Below the pieces are notes generated by a model. The model was not told where the DNA came from and did not search any database. It saw only the letters and a list, made by a program, of their open reading frames with translations. Source: Rhododendron vialii (taxonomy: Eukaryota > Streptophyta > Magnoliopsida > Ericales > Ericaceae). Taken from it: 64,000 nt of DNA. Position numbers and translations under genes: made by a program. This document shows, one piece after another, positions 41,926 through 60,492 of the stretch; positions within the stretch are counted from its first letter, which is position 1; each line of letters begins with the position of its first letter. Location: positions 47,909,501-47,973,500 of the forward strand of contig NC_080557.1 in the NCBI RefSeq assembly GCF_030253575.1. Direction: 5' to 3'.

Positions 41926-42186
41926 TGCCCAAGGTACAATTCCTTCGTGTTCGTCCTTTCGTTCTTTCTTTTGGAATTTTTCTTATCCTTTTCTTTGGTA
42001 AAAATAATAATGCAAGCGCAAAAAACAGTAAATTGATGATCATAAGGGATACGTGTAGAGCAAGATACGCTCTTCCGAGCTCAACTGTGGCTCGGGCAGC
42101 CCTTCTATAATTCTCTTCACCTTTGTGATGCCCTTTTGCAAGAAATCCCATCCTTCTTCCCACTCAATAATCTTGGGTTGGTTCAT

Positions 42187-43189
42187 CGTCGTATTAGCAC
42201 CAATTAAACTCAAGCTATCTGTCAAACAAAATAAATAGATCATCACTCAAGCGCGCAGCCGAAAAAACACAAAGGCTGGATGGTGTTCTAGTAGACCAAA
42301 TAAAAAGCACTCGAATCCGCGAGCACACCTTGAAACAAAGAAATAGAGAAAAACTCGAGATTTTTATTGATTGAAAGATTATCTTCACCCCTTAAACTCT
42401 AACTCAACTAGGAAACAATTAATAGATTCTTGCTAATAGTTCTCCCAATTTAGTTCTAATTTATTTCTGGAAAAGAATGAAAGTTCGGATTTTATTTGAT
42501 TAAGCTATGATTAAAGTAGAAAGCAATTTAAAGGTTTTGGAAACAACGGAGAAAGAGGACATAAAACGGATCTTACTCCGTATTAGCTATCTCAACATAA
42601 CACAAATCGTTTCACTAAATTTATCTCATAGCCTATCCCTTGTATGCAAGTATTTAATATCGCGAATATAACTATGATATGAAGATTGGAAGAAAAAAAA
42701 ATCATAAAAATTATGAATCATCCGAGTCACACAATAAAGAACCCTAGAAGTCTATACAATTATACTACTCGGAGTTCATATAGAGTTAAATAATTTAGCC
42801 GCTCATGGAATTAAAACAAATAATCATGCAATAATAAAACTCCATTGACTAAAACAAAGCTTGCAAAGAATAAAAGATTAAACCGCAAGCTTGCTTTTTT
42901 CTCCTTCTGTCGTCTCAATTGTTCTCTGTTATGCGTGATCAAAGTATCCCTCGTTTGAACGCAGCTCTCCCCCTTTTATATTGCGACTTGGGAGGTGCGG
43001 TCTCTTAAGGACATCACCATTCAGCAGCGCTTAATCTCATCGTCCGTTTCAGCAATCAATGGTTTAAATTTTAAAAGAACTTACGATTGAGTTTGGCAAT
43101 CAATGTTACGGATTTTAAAAGAACGACAGTGGCCCCTAATCCTTTATATTGTTGCCGAGATTCTCCTCTTAATCAAAAAGGGAAATCAT
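42187..43189. other. Sequence upstream of the truncated CUL1 copy
   Basis: Similarity to the intact CUL1 upstream region stops about 60 bp above the start codon (near 42246 here, 51750 there), so the native non-coding leader and promoter seem absent. The rest is AT-rich with no supported gene. Confidence 0.5.
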
Positions 43190-43308
43190 GGAAAAAATGA
43201 CAGTTAATGACGTGTTTTGATAATTAATACCCGCCAATAACATACTGAAAATATTTGTTAATGCTGAAAATATTAACGAATATTAATTATCAAAATAGTC
43301 ATTTTCCC
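43190..43308. mobile_element. Foldback MITE, same family as 25921-26052
   Basis: The left arm GGAAAAAATGACAG and TGTTTTGATAATTAATACCC pairs with the right arm AATATTAATTATCAAAATAG and TCATTTTCCC. Shares TGTTTTGATAATTAAT with the element near PEX6. Confidence 0.75.
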
Positions 43309-44270
43309 GGAAATCAGTCCCTCTCCTAGTATGACTTTCCATTGGGCCCACTTCTAAACTTCTTCACATGCAAATATAGTCAAGATTTTTTACGACCATA
43401 TAGGAGTATTTTATTCCTTTTTCGGATCAAAACAAAAAAATTATTTATATTCCTTCTGTATACATTGCCAGCAGAGAGTGCTTTTTGTTGGAAGGACAAG
43501 ACCTTAAAAATAATTAAAAAACAGTTTACAGAAAAATACTCCACAGAAAATATAACTGCTAATCAAGAGTTGAACCCGGTTTACTAAGTTTCTTATTTTT
43601 TTAAAAATTTATTTCTTGTTTTGTGAGACATATTATCCTCTCATAATACATTATTTTTAATTTTAAAAATAAGTATTTATTCAAAAAATAAATACTTTAT
43701 TCCCATAACATAACGGAGAGTGAAAACCAATTCCTTCTTTTTCCTTTTTGGTGGGATTCTAATTGGACCCACCCTAGTGCACAACCTCTTGATCACGTGC
43801 ACCTTTCCCATTGAGCTGCGATTGGGTGCTTATCTCCGCTCTAGATCGATTTTCTGCTTTTCAGTCCATTGGCTATAGTGGGTGATACGAAAAATTATTT
43901 TTTGCAGATTTTGAAATTTTAATTTTGCAAAATCAATTTGTAGTGTTTACTAAAAGTTCTAAATAACAGATTGTCAAATTTTTTAAGGTTCATCAGCTTT
44001 TACTAAAATCAAGAATTTGCACCAGAATCTGAAGCTAGAATTTGAAATCTGTATCTTCAAATATCGCAAACACCTCCATAATATTTTTAAGTACTCCCTC
44101 CGTCCCCATTTTTTGTCAAGCCCCTCGTTTTATCCTAACTGGATAGAAATTGGATATTTTTCATGTGCTAATACTTTTGTACATACAATATGAATTTTGT
44201 TTTATAAATCTCAATTAATCTTATTAAATAAAATTTAGAAAATCACCTAAAACATTGTAGATTACAAGAA

Positions 44271-44413
44271 AGGGAATTGATATTCGCTTCTTCTTCTTTT
44301 TTTGTTATTCACACTTCCTTTTTGTCTTTTAGCAAAAGAATTAAATACAGTTTCACACAAAAAAAAAAATGGAGTGTGAATAACAAAAAAAAAAAAGGAG
44401 TGTGAATATACTT
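44271..44413. mobile_element. Foldback MITE remnant (GGGAATTGATATTCGC family)
   Basis: The left terminus GGGAATTGATATTCGCTTCT matches the MITE at 39944. The interior contains TGTTATTCACACTTCC and its complements, including a duplicated right arm (GGAGTGTGAATAACAAA). Immediately upstream, near 44094, a single Stowaway-type end (CTCCCTCCGTCCCC) is seen without a partner. Confidence 0.55.
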
Positions 44414-44802
44414 CTTGGAGGACTCTTTCAAGTAGTGTTGCTCCACAATCATGTCGGTGAAAAAAATGTTGTACCACGATGTGATGCCATGGGGACAGGG
44501 ACAACTCCTGATGGCTTGATTGAGCGAGCCAGATCTGTAGCATTTGGAATTCATTGGCTCATTCGTGTTTTGTTTAGACGTCAGTTTGCCTGGGTAATTT
44601 GTTGGGTTTTGCCTTCGGCCATTACCTTATCCCTTTGAGACTGAAAGACATAGAGATATCCATAGTGCTGTTGAGAATAATCCTCTCCATCCTCTTAAAC
44701 CCGAATTTCATTTTGAAAATTTCCAGACGCCAAATTGCTGTTGTTTGTTTGAAATCTTAGATTCCCCAAAAATCATGTACACAGGTGTTAATACTTAATA
44801 TG

Positions 44803-44954
44803 TGATAAGTGGGAACCCCAGATCCAACCCGCGTATAGTCGGGTATATTTGGTTCAGTTCCAAAGAATGATTGGAATAGTCATAAGTGGAACCCCTGATC
44901 CAACCCGCATATAGTCGGGTATATTTGGTTCAGTTCCAAAAAATGATTGGTTTT
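44803..44954. repeat. Two-copy tandem repeat, ~75-bp unit
   Basis: The unit contains GATCCAACCCGC, TATAGTCGGGTATATTTGGT and TCAGTTCCAAA, present at 44820-44878 and again at 44898-44954 with few differences. Confidence 0.85.
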
Positions 44955-45450
44955 GGTCTTGGGTGTCCAAAACACTGAACCAAATAAGATGTTCCGAGTT
45001 CACCGCAGTCGCTTTACATGGCAGATGCTAAAATAAGATGATTCATTTTCCAGTGTCAAATGATGCAAGCTCGATATACGAAAAAACGGAATGCTTAAGA
45101 AACTGCCAAATTTCTAACTCCTGGAATCCTTTGTTGTTTCTCTCTTTGCGAAGCAGAATGCAATGTATTTCTTTTCCCAGAAAGGCGAGAATGAGTAATA
45201 CAATTCCTCCTAATACCAAGAAAAAAGCGGTCACACATGAACTGCACAGAACTAACAATATTGAAGAGGACACCAAGCAAAAGGAGAGAGGAAAAAAGGA
45301 ATTACCCTTTTTCTTAACTGCAGATTATAACGAATGGAAGCAGCTAGCTAAATGGGAATGGCAATTTGTAATACAAGTTCAGTATATATTCAATCACTCG
45401 CTTCCTGACAGCAGCCCGGTTATAGCACGGTTGTTGACCAATTCGTGGAA

Positions 45451-51691
<6,241 letters not shown>

Positions 51692-51984
51692 ATTAGCACC
51701 AATTACTCAAGCTATCTGTCAAATAAAATAAATGGATACATCACAATCCCATCAAACTTTGCTGAATATCTATATGAAAAACATGGTAAGAGGTCCTCCG
51801 TAATATGCCCAAACAACAACACATTTGTATATTTCGTTGTCCCTTATTTCATCTTGTGGAAGGCGGAAAATGTGGTAAAGAGCACATCGATGTATATCTA
51901 GTTCTTCACCAAACTATGTCCACTCCCAACGACATATTGCAAGCACATATACAACTGCCACCAATGACCAATATAAAACGACTA

Positions 51985-52288
51985 AGAGCAAGTGCACCCA
52001 GAGTTATTTGTCTCGCTATTGCCATAATTTGACATATTTTTTGGCAAAATCCAATTCCACTCATTGCCATTTGTTGATGCCAAGATATGGCAATTTTGGT
52101 GCCAAAAGACGGCATTGTCATTTCTCCCACTTAATGCAAGCCAATTGATTTGCAGTGAATTTAATTTAATGATCTTGACTTGAGATTGTGCTGAAACTCT
52201 GCCTTCTTTTTTTATACTTTTTGAAACTATCGCAAGCCAAAAAATGACTTTAGCAATGCCATTTTGGCACCACTGGTGGACTTGCTCT
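51985..52288. mobile_element. MITE with AGAGCAAGT termini upstream of CUL1
   Basis: The left end AGAGCAAGTGCACCC and the right end GGTGGACTTGCTCT are inverted repeats, and GCCAAAA/TTTTGGC words recur inside. It lies in the region between the CUL1 start codon and its probable non-coding leader, presumably in a leader intron. Confidence 0.65.
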
Positions 52289-52744
52289 AGTAAAGCTTCT
52301 TTCGCCATATTTACAACGCAAACATCTCTACTAGTGTCAAACCCAAACTCACACCGTCCCAAACAGAATTCTCATTTCAACACATTTTCATGTTTAATAA
52401 CTTACTGCACTGGCAAACACGTATAAAAACTTTCATACGTACCCCCGCACGAGTCTAAAGCTATACCAGTCCAATTGAACAACCATCAACCAAAATATCA
52501 ATTACCATAAATGAAAAATATATATAAGCGCATAACGAAATCTAACACCGAAGCCCTAGAACGCATGAGAATGAGCCATGAACCATTAATCCGCATGCGA
52601 CTGACAAGGATAACTACAACAATATCAGAAAACTATTTCGAGATATCAGCATAGAGATATCTCTCACGACATGGAAGACAATATCGAGCCGTACGATTCG
52701 GGTCTAAACTACGAGAATAAATTATTTAGATTGATTACGGGAGA

Positions 52745-52935
52745 ATAACCTGAAACAGTGGTTAAACCATATGAATCAATCTTGGGATTATAAGATTACC
52801 GGCGCGTTGAAACGGGTTCGAAAGAATCCGATGGAAGTCGATGATCAATCTGTGGGTGGTGAAAGCATGCGGAAGAGCTGAGATCGTTAGGGCCGCATCG
52901 AAGCCCTAAACCTGGAGAGACGGGAGTGGCGGGGA
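52745..52935 (-). promoter_or_regulatory. Probable CUL1 non-coding leader and promoter region
   Basis: A GC-richer patch on the - strand contains AAGCCCTAAC-type leader sequence and a good splice donor (CGCGCCGGTAATC at about 52797). This suggests a first non-coding exon with a roughly 1.1-kb intron before the coding exon at 51691, an arrangement common in plant cullin genes. The exact start is not resolved. Confidence 0.4.
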
Positions 52936-53616
52936 ATGAATTTTATGGTTTCAACAGAAATCTGGAAAATTTTAATTTGTTTTTTGGTTTTAACACGAGG
53001 TGTTGGTTGTTTTCTTTTCTGCTGACGTGACAAAAATTCTGTACTCCAAGAAATATTTGAAAAATCTTCTATTGGTCAACATCCGGTGAATCTGGACAAT
53101 TCATGTAAATATGATGTCATGAATTGTATCAATTTGGATCAGAAGTACCGCCACGTGGTACTCCGGACTACTTTAGAACTACACGTTTATGTAAAGTTCA
53201 TATACTTAGTGATAAATCCTACAAATGTGTGTGACTCTAAAATTATTTAAAGTACCACGTAATGATACTTACAGACTATCGTATAATTTCACTTTTTTCA
53301 AAGCTGCTCTTCGATTGGTCTTGGGTGGAGACTTTTTATTGGCTAACATCACCAAAGCAGTAATTTTATTGAGGAGGTCACAATTTTAACAATTCTATAA
53401 GCTAAAGGGGTCTTTAATTTTGAGAAAGTATTACTGTATTATTATTATTGTGGATAAATCTGACTTTCTTGCTTATTAGGTTGTTTCGGCCACGTCATCA
53501 TCGCTACCATCTCCGGTCCCTTTTGACAACCAACAATTGAAAAATGTTTCCACCAATTTTATTTTATTTTAAGTCGGGTATCCTCCAAATTGGCTCCAAA
53601 TTGAATTAATACCTGC

Positions 53617-54087
53617 TAGGGATGAAATCGGTTCGGTTCAGTTCGGTTCGGTCAGTTTTTTTTCCAATCTTACCACCGAACCGAATCATTCGATTTTCCT
53701 TTTTTCCAAACCGACACCAACCAATTCGGTTCAAAAACCGATCGGTTCGGCTTAGTTTCATTCGGTTCGATTCGGTCGGTTTCCAAGTAATGGGCCAGTC
53801 GCTTTTTTTTCAGCCCAATAAACAAGAATAATGAGTTACATAAAAAAGCCCAAACCATAATGCAATTAAATAAGCCCAAGTTACAACTTTAACCCATAAT
53901 CACACATTCAATCATTATTTTCGGTTCGGTTCGGTTTTGTTCGGTTAGTATTTCTATAAAACCGAAATCGAACCGACTTAAAAAAATTTCAAAAAATCAA
54001 AACCGAACCGACTTAAAACAAAAACCGACCAAATTAAGCAAAATTCGTTCCGTTCGGTCGGTTTTTCGGTTAAAATTTTCATCCCTA
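53617..54087. mobile_element. hAT-like MITE, 471 bp, rich in TTCGGTTCGG
   Basis: The termini TAGGGATGAAA and TTTTCATCCCTA are inverted repeats with a perfect 8-bp target duplication ATACCTGC (53609-53616 and 54088-54095). The interior has many GGTTCGGTTCGG words on one arm and the complementary CGAACCGAACC on the other. An 8-bp duplication points to hAT. Confidence 0.9.
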
Positions 54088-54112
54088 ATACCTGCAAAAG
54101 CTGTATTAGAGA

Positions 54113-54374
54113 CCTAGGCCCCGTTCCAGAACACCTTCTCAAAAAATAAGTATTTATTTTACATTTTCAAACTCAAAAATAATGTAAATGAAAAATAAAT
54201 TTTCATTTTTTTTTGCACCGTATAAAAGATTTCAATGAGATCTATCAAACAAAATTCATATTGATAGAAAAATTATTTGCGTAAGCACATAATTTTTGAG
54301 CTTGAAATTGCCTTTTTAAAAAAATTATCTTCTTAAAAAATAATTACTTATTTTCCTTTCGAAAACGAGGCCGT
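54113..54374. mobile_element. Foldback MITE with AATAAGTA arms
   Basis: Left CCCCGTTCCAGAACACC then CTCAAAAAATAAGTATTTAT; right AAAATAATTACTTATTTTCC then GAAAACGAGGCCG. Imperfect inverted arms of about 45 bp. Sits 25 bp from the preceding hAT MITE. Confidence 0.6.
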
Positions 54375-57300
54375 AGAGTTGTAGTAATTGTTTTGACTTT
54401 TAAGCTCATGTTAGTTTTATTTTATATTTGTTTATTAATAAGTGAGGTGAGATATAGTAATAAGTGAAATATTTTCTTTGTACATGATGTTCCCTAATGT
54501 ATCAATGTAGAATTCTCTTTTGTATCATTTTTAATAGTATGGAAACTTATTATTTGCTGGAAAAAAAAAAAAAAGTAAGATGTTCAGATACAAGTTCAAC
54601 GACACTTACATAACGAAATTCATTAAAAAAAATTTGATAAAATAAAACTAATTATCTAACTGATGCAAAACGAGAAAAATACAAGGCGATTATGTCTTCT
54701 TCTTTTTTTCCAATCTAGGCAACACATATTTTCCTAACAATCTCAAAAAGGAGATATAGTGCTAGAAAAAAAAAAAAGACAACTAATACTCAAACGATCA
54801 AACAAACTCAACAAAGTATCAAAATGGTTTAAAATGGTCTGATTACTGAATTTCAAGAGAACTGCACCAATCGCAACCATATGCACCCCTAATTTTGGCT
54901 AACAAATATGCTAGAACCACAAACACATTTGGAGTGTTTGTACATTTGTGTTGTGTAAATGTTTTTGTGGTCGAAGAGTTTTCCTTTCAATCATTCTACA
55001 ACCACAAATACTTACACAAATTCATTTACAATCACATTGGAGCTCAAACACACTACACCTCCAGTGTGTGTGGGATCCACCAAAAGATGTGAGTATATGT
55101 GTCACGACCCAACCTAGAGGGTACATGACCGGCCAGTGAAATGAAATCACCCAAGGCCTTTTAAACCCCCAATTACAAAAAAAAAAATCTTTATAATATA
55201 TTTAAAATTTTATAAGTAGAAGTGTGAATTTATTAAAATACATTCAGAGCTGGCTATCGTGCATACCGAATACAAACTTCGCCAATGGCGTTTAACTGTT
55301 TAAGTGACTACAATTATGGATCCAAATCTTGGCACTATTAAATCTCTCATAACACGAGTTCCAAATTGCCAAAACCATCACTATAGAACAATTTGAATCC
55401 CATTGTCTAATGTCTGATAGTCACATCAATAAAAATCACCATCATTGAAAGAGCCACCTTAACTCGTTGTGATCTGAAATGGGTGGCCACAAAACCATTT
55501 CAGTGAGAATTACGATATACAAAGGTTACATAATCGCATGAGAATAATCAAATAAAACATGGTACAATCATGAACCTTTCAACGAGCAATATGAGTTTCC
55601 AAACTCAATAATTATATACTTTCAACAACGCAAGTTTCAAATATGCATATCATAAAATTCAGAATCCAACGACAGTTTTCAAGCTTAAAACTATTAAACC
55701 GAAAGAGATCCATCATGGGCAGTATATTCGGTAGCCCGGGGAACGACCCCAGCATGCGCAAAACAAAGGAAATGATCAAATCCAATGGATACCCGGACGT
55801 ATCTTTATCCACAATCGATAGGCGCCAAGTTACACATAGCTCATCAGAGCTCTTTGCCCAGATATCACATCAATAGGTTCAATTCACTTTTGCTTTTTAG
55901 ATTAATCTCATGCTTGTTTTTAAATCCGTTTTGCAAAATTTATATAGAACATAACATTTTAAAAACAACAAAAATATTCACAAAACAATTTTGAAAGAAT
56001 ATTATGTAACTAGAGTAAATTCGTTACTCACCGTTTTGCATCCGTAATTTACCGTATTGTACTAGGTCTTTTATTTTATTTTTTCCTTCTCCTCCTCTCC
56101 TGATTTCCTCGCTTCCCTTTCTTTCCTTCTTTCTCTCTTTTCTTTCCTCCTTTTCCTTAGATGAGTGCTATGTATATGTGCAAGTGTAGTGTGTGTTGGT
56201 GAAGTAATATGGGAGCCTATTTATACTTGTGGGCTAGAACATCTAGAATGTCCTAACATATCTAATAACTAGTGGATGCTTGTGTCTGAAGACACGGCTT
56301 GAACGATTCAAACAAATACTGGACATTCAACCAAATATATCAACCCCTACCCAATGAATTCAACTTTGCGGAAAATAATAACCCAAACAAACTTATTGAC
56401 CTGTTTAACTTGAATCAGCAAGTGAAGAGCAAATAATTTTTCAATTTCTAACTTCTGTATGCACAAACTCAAATGCATAAAACTTTGATAAAATAAAAAA
56501 CGCCATCCAAACATCAATGCAAACAAAAAATCTATATTGATTTTGGGTAGGTAAAAAAATCAATAATGATAAAATGACAAAAATATATGGTTGTATACCA
56601 TTTTTCTTGCCTACGATGTGTCCCCAAAAAGCGATTATGATTAGGGCAATCCAAACATTGATATCTGTCAATAGATAATAGAGAAAGCCCGTTCCCAGTT
56701 AACAAAAACTTGTACCAAATTAAGATTAGGCAAAAATCAAATTAAGATTAGAGAAAAATCACACATCGCGTGAGCAAACATTACAATAGATTAAGTTCAT
56801 ACCATTACCTTGGTTGATGTTTGGTGTGCCCAGAAGAACCTTAGCAAATCTGTAAACGACGTCTAAAACCACAGAAATCCATGAATTTTTTTTGGATACG
56901 TAAGAAAGTAAAATCATAGAAAAGTTATGTAAATCACACTCACTTTGGTTGCACATGATCTCTCCGTTGAATGCCTCTAAGAACAAACTAACCATCTTTC
57001 TATTAGAAATTCCATAAATTAAGAATGAAATGATTAGCTGTAAATCTTCTTTTTTTAAAAGTTTTTTATAAGTGAGCCTATCCGTTAAACGAGATCAATC
57101 ACAAAACTACTTTGCTTGAAAGAGACCAACTAAGACACATAGAGCAAACTCGAACGCATAAATCTTGATAAAAAAAAAACACTGATGTACCAATAGTTTG
57201 AGTAATGTATGAATAGACATTTTTGTTCAATTGTGTTACTGATTATCCCATTTGGGAATCTCATAAGACCCGTGCTATGCACGATTTTGATGACGGCAAA

Positions 57301-57545
57301 TAACTTGAAAATCGTAGAATTTCATAACCAAATGAGGGTAAAAAAAAAAAACTTCTTCATTCAATCCTATAGAATGAACTTCTTCATTACCAATGCACTT
57401 TTGGATTGCTCGAATTGAAACCCTCTCGCTCCTTGTATGTTCTAAAAAAAAAAAAAGATTCAAACATTATACTCAGTACAGCCATCACTCCAATTTGAAC
57501 CGAGCGTAATCGAATTTTTTTGGAGTTGAACTTAACAAATTGAAC

Positions 57546-57860
57546 TGGGGAAAAAAAAATGAAGAAACTGGAAAAAAATGAAGTAAAGAGCCATACCTGT
57601 GGTGAGAGAATTGGAGAGAGGGCGATAGTCAGTGAGACAGAAAAGAGAACTGGAAAGAAAACGTTTAGGGAGAGAGAGAGAGAGAGAAAGAGAAACGATT
57701 GGAGAGAGAGGGAGATAAGAAAAAACATGAAGAACTGGAAAAAAACGAAGTAAAAAATCATACCTGTGGTGAGAGAATTGGAGAAAGGGCGAGAGTCAGG
57801 GAGAAACGTTTAGGAAGAGAGAGAGAAAGAGAAACGATTAGGGGGAGAGAGGGAGATAAA
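57546..57860. repeat. Two-copy ~170-bp repeat, GA-rich
   Basis: CATACCTGTGGTGAGAGAAT with its flanks (GGAAAAAAATGAAGTAAA upstream; AACGTTTAGG and GAGAAACGATT downstream) occurs at about 57555-57716 and 57730-57858. It lies inside the LTR-like block. The resulting long frames are artefacts of the GA repeat. Confidence 0.85.
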
Positions 57861-58671
57861 TTTGTTTCACCCAATTTGTATTGTTCAATCAACGGCAAAT
57901 TTGCCTTACCCGATTTGTATTTCCATTATAGCACTCACCCAATCAACGGTAAATTCATAAATCACCCATTTGTATTTTGGAAATACTCACCCAATCAACA
58001 AGAAGTCTTTACAATCAAGTCTTTAATTACACCCAAATCAACTACAATCGGCAATTTCGGCAATTTCGGAAATCATTACAATCAACTACAATCGGCAATT
58101 TTGGAAATTTCGAAAATCATTACAATCGGCAATAGGTAAATTGGATAGAAAAAAAGTAAGTCATTACAATCGAAAATCATTTCAATAGGCAATCGGATCT
58201 TTAAGTCAATCAACGGCAATCAGATCTTTAAGTCAATCAACGGCAAGTCTTAATTTAACCGAGGGATAAATTAAGTTTTTTTTTTATACCCTCACAACAA
58301 ATCAGGATATCAGGATTTTGTAGAAAACTTTCTTGTCATATTATATAGATTTCATTATTTTTATTTCAAATTTTGGATTATAGCATTAGGATTAGTCACT
58401 AATTTCCGGAATATTATTAGTCAATAAAAAAGAGAGTTGAGATTAGGATTAATCAATAAAAGAAAGACATGATTGAATTAATTTCCGGAATATAGCATTA
58501 AGATTAGGATTAGGATTATACAATATTGGCTGATTAAACAATCATGCCTTTCCTGAAAATTGGTTGATTATACAATTAGCATTAGGATTATACAATCATG
58601 TCTTTCTGGAATATACAAATTTGGCAGATTATAGCAGTGTACATAATTCGGAAGTTTGAAAAACATTTACA

Positions 58672-58893
58672 TTATTGTAGATTTATACATTAGGAAATAT
58701 TTATTTGATCCGACGGCTACAAAGTTAATAGGAAGTGTGATCGAACGGTTGTAGAGGGTGCTCTGTTTGTATGAATAGACATTGTAGATTTATACATTGG
58801 GAAATATTCATTCGATCCGACAGCTACAAAGTTAATAGAAAGTAAGATCGAACGATTGTAGATGGTGCTCTGTTTGTATGAATAGACATTTTA
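58672..58893. repeat. Two-copy ~112-bp tandem repeat
   Basis: TGTAGATTTATACATT, GATCCGAC(G/A)GCTACAAAG, GGTGCTCTGTTTGTATGAAT and AGACATT occur twice in direct order with few differences. Part of the LTR-like block. Confidence 0.9.
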
Positions 58894-58919
58894 ATAGAAA
58901 ATCGTCCTGTTTTATAATA

Positions 58920-59600
58920 TCTTATTATTATTATCTAACAAAATCTAGAGCAAATCTTATCTTATCTAGTAATATCTTAGTAAAATTCACAACAAATCCT
59001 AATGAATCTAATCAAATCAAGCATATCTATTTCATATTATTCCACAATATATAGGATTATCTAATGAGATCTATCCATATCTTTTACTCCCTCCGTGCCA
59101 TTTTGTTCCGCTTGTTTCCTTTTTGGAACATCCCAAAAAATTATCTATATCTCACAATCTATAATGTTTTTTATGATTTCGAAAACTTTGTTTAATAATA
59201 TAAATTGAAATCTATCAAACAAGATCCATATTGAATATATAAAATATTATAAATTGTGAGATATAGATAATTTTTTAAGACGTCCAAAAAAGAAAACAGG
59301 CGGAACAAAGTGGGATGGAGGGAGTAATATCTAAGATAATCTTATATTATCTAACATAATCTAATAAAATCTAGAGAATATCCAAGTATATCTAGAATAA
59401 TCTTCCAAAAATCTAGGTATATCAAGATGAAATATAGCATTATCTTTCACAAAATCTAACCATATCTAACATTATCTTTCATAAAATCTAACCATATATT
59501 TTAGAATCATCTAATATAATCTAATAATATCTAACAAATCTATATAATATCTAATAAAATCTAATATTATCTCACAAAATCTAGGAGTACTATCTAATCC
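58920..59600. repeat. Degenerate TATCTAA(T/C)AAAATC-type simple repeat
   Basis: Long runs of TATCTAATAAAATCTA variants on both sides of the nested Stowaway MITE. Low complexity and within the LTR-like block. No coding potential. Confidence 0.7.
59087..59324. mobile_element. Stowaway MITE, 238 bp, complete
   Basis: The ends CTCCCTCCGTGCCATTTTGT and (inverted) CTCCCTCCATCCCACTTTGT have TA at 59085-59086 and 59325-59326. Both arms continue as GTTCCGC(T/C)TGTTT. Nested in the LTR-like block, hence younger. Confidence 0.93.
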
Positions 59601-59996
59601 GATTCTTTTCGGATTATACATTGAACCTTACCGCCTCGCAGAGACTCATGCCTCACTCCCGTGTCGTGATGCTATTAACAGGGTTGAAGCGATATTTGTA
59701 GAGTTTAAAAATTGACACATTGACAGAAAAATACTTTAATTTTCTTATAAACCTTGAGTTACGAATCAATATACTATCTAAATCCTAACGGAAAGTGGTC
59801 CGCTAAATATTTGCTCCTTACTCTTATTGTTATTTTCTTATAATTCTTCCTAGTGTCTTATTTCTAAAAGTCGGGGTGTTACAATATGTGTAAAGTGTTT
59901 GTGTGAGTGTATGACTCTAAACTCATTGAAAATTTATGGGTGTGTGTTAAAACTATGCAAATGAAAAGAAAAAGAAATGAAATCTAAAAAAAGTTA

Positions 59997-60139
59997 GGAA
60001 ATTGATTTTCACACCATTTTTTTTATATTCAACACTTTATTTTTTGTCTTTTTTAAAAAAAATGCATACACTTTCAATACTAAAAAAAAAAAAAGTGTAT
60101 GGATATATTAAAAAAAAAAAGGTGTGAAAATCACTCCCC
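59997..60139. mobile_element. Foldback MITE upstream of the CDF gene
   Basis: The left arm GGAAATTGATTTTCACACCA pairs with the right arm (inverted) GGGGAGTGATTTTCACACCT, and both continue into A/T runs and CACTTT. Related in its terminus to the MITEs at 39944 and 44271. It ends about 350 bp before the start codon of the transporter gene. Confidence 0.75.
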
Positions 60140-60492
60140 AAATCTATGTTCCTCGTTTGGCTCGAGAGGAACAAGGAGAGAAAATGATATTGAGAAAATT
60201 TTCGCATTCTTCCCTTCTCATTTTCCTTCTAACGCTTTGTTTGGAACTTGAGGGAAGTAGAAACAAAGGAAAATATATTTACAAGATTGCGAAAATTTTA
60301 AAATATATCATCTAACGCTTTGTTTGGAACTTGGCTTGAAAATTTTAATATATGTTCACAAGATTTTTCCTCACTCACTTCTGCACACTAACAAGTACCA
60401 AGCCCTGTAGAAGGCGATACAGAAATTCGCAAGAGTTAAACGGACACGATCAGAGGTTTGCAGCGAGAGATCTCAATCCTCTAAACTAAAGA

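Larger units (their letters stand above)
37090..42186 (-). pseudogene. 3'-truncated tandem copy of CUL1
   Basis: Tandem paralogue of the CUL1 gene at 45451-51691. Exons 1-9 are open with intact splice sites (42053-42186, 41253-41346, 40702-40887, 40543-40590, 40257-40460, 40079-40156, 38655-38744, 38462-38542, 38276-38335), giving 325 in-frame codons. The first ATG of the parent is ACG here, so translation would start at the next ATG (42186). Exon 10 (about 37477-37502) lacks 4 bp, shifting the frame so that a stop is reached in exon 11 after about 348 residues. Exon 11 (37278-37397) has an internal 27-bp tandem duplication. Exon 12 has two deletions and no splice donor, and homology ends near 37090. 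The cullin-homology and NEDD8-acceptor half is absent. Two MITEs and a minisatellite have invaded introns. If expressed it would encode only the SKP1-binding N-terminal repeats. Confidence 0.88.
55100..59883. mobile_element. 4.78-kb LTR-like block, probable solo LTR
   Basis: Starts TGTCACGACCCAACC and ends GGGGTGTTACA, the TG..CA ends typical of some Ty3/gypsy LTRs. A perfect 5-bp target duplication ATATG lies at 55095-55099 and 59884-59888. No internal second copy of the ends, no primer-binding site, polypurine tract or gag-pol ORF was found, so a solo LTR left by recombination is the simplest reading. A LARD-type element is the alternative. A TATA-like CTATTTATAC at about 56218 could be its promoter. 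The interior holds tandem repeats (57546-57860, 58672-58893, 58920-59600) and a nested Stowaway MITE. Orientation was not determined. Confidence 0.72.

Noticed and set aside
57387-58139. Open frames of 124 and 146 codons on opposite strands
   Set aside because: They read through GA/CT repeats and a duplicated non-coding block inside an LTR-like element.
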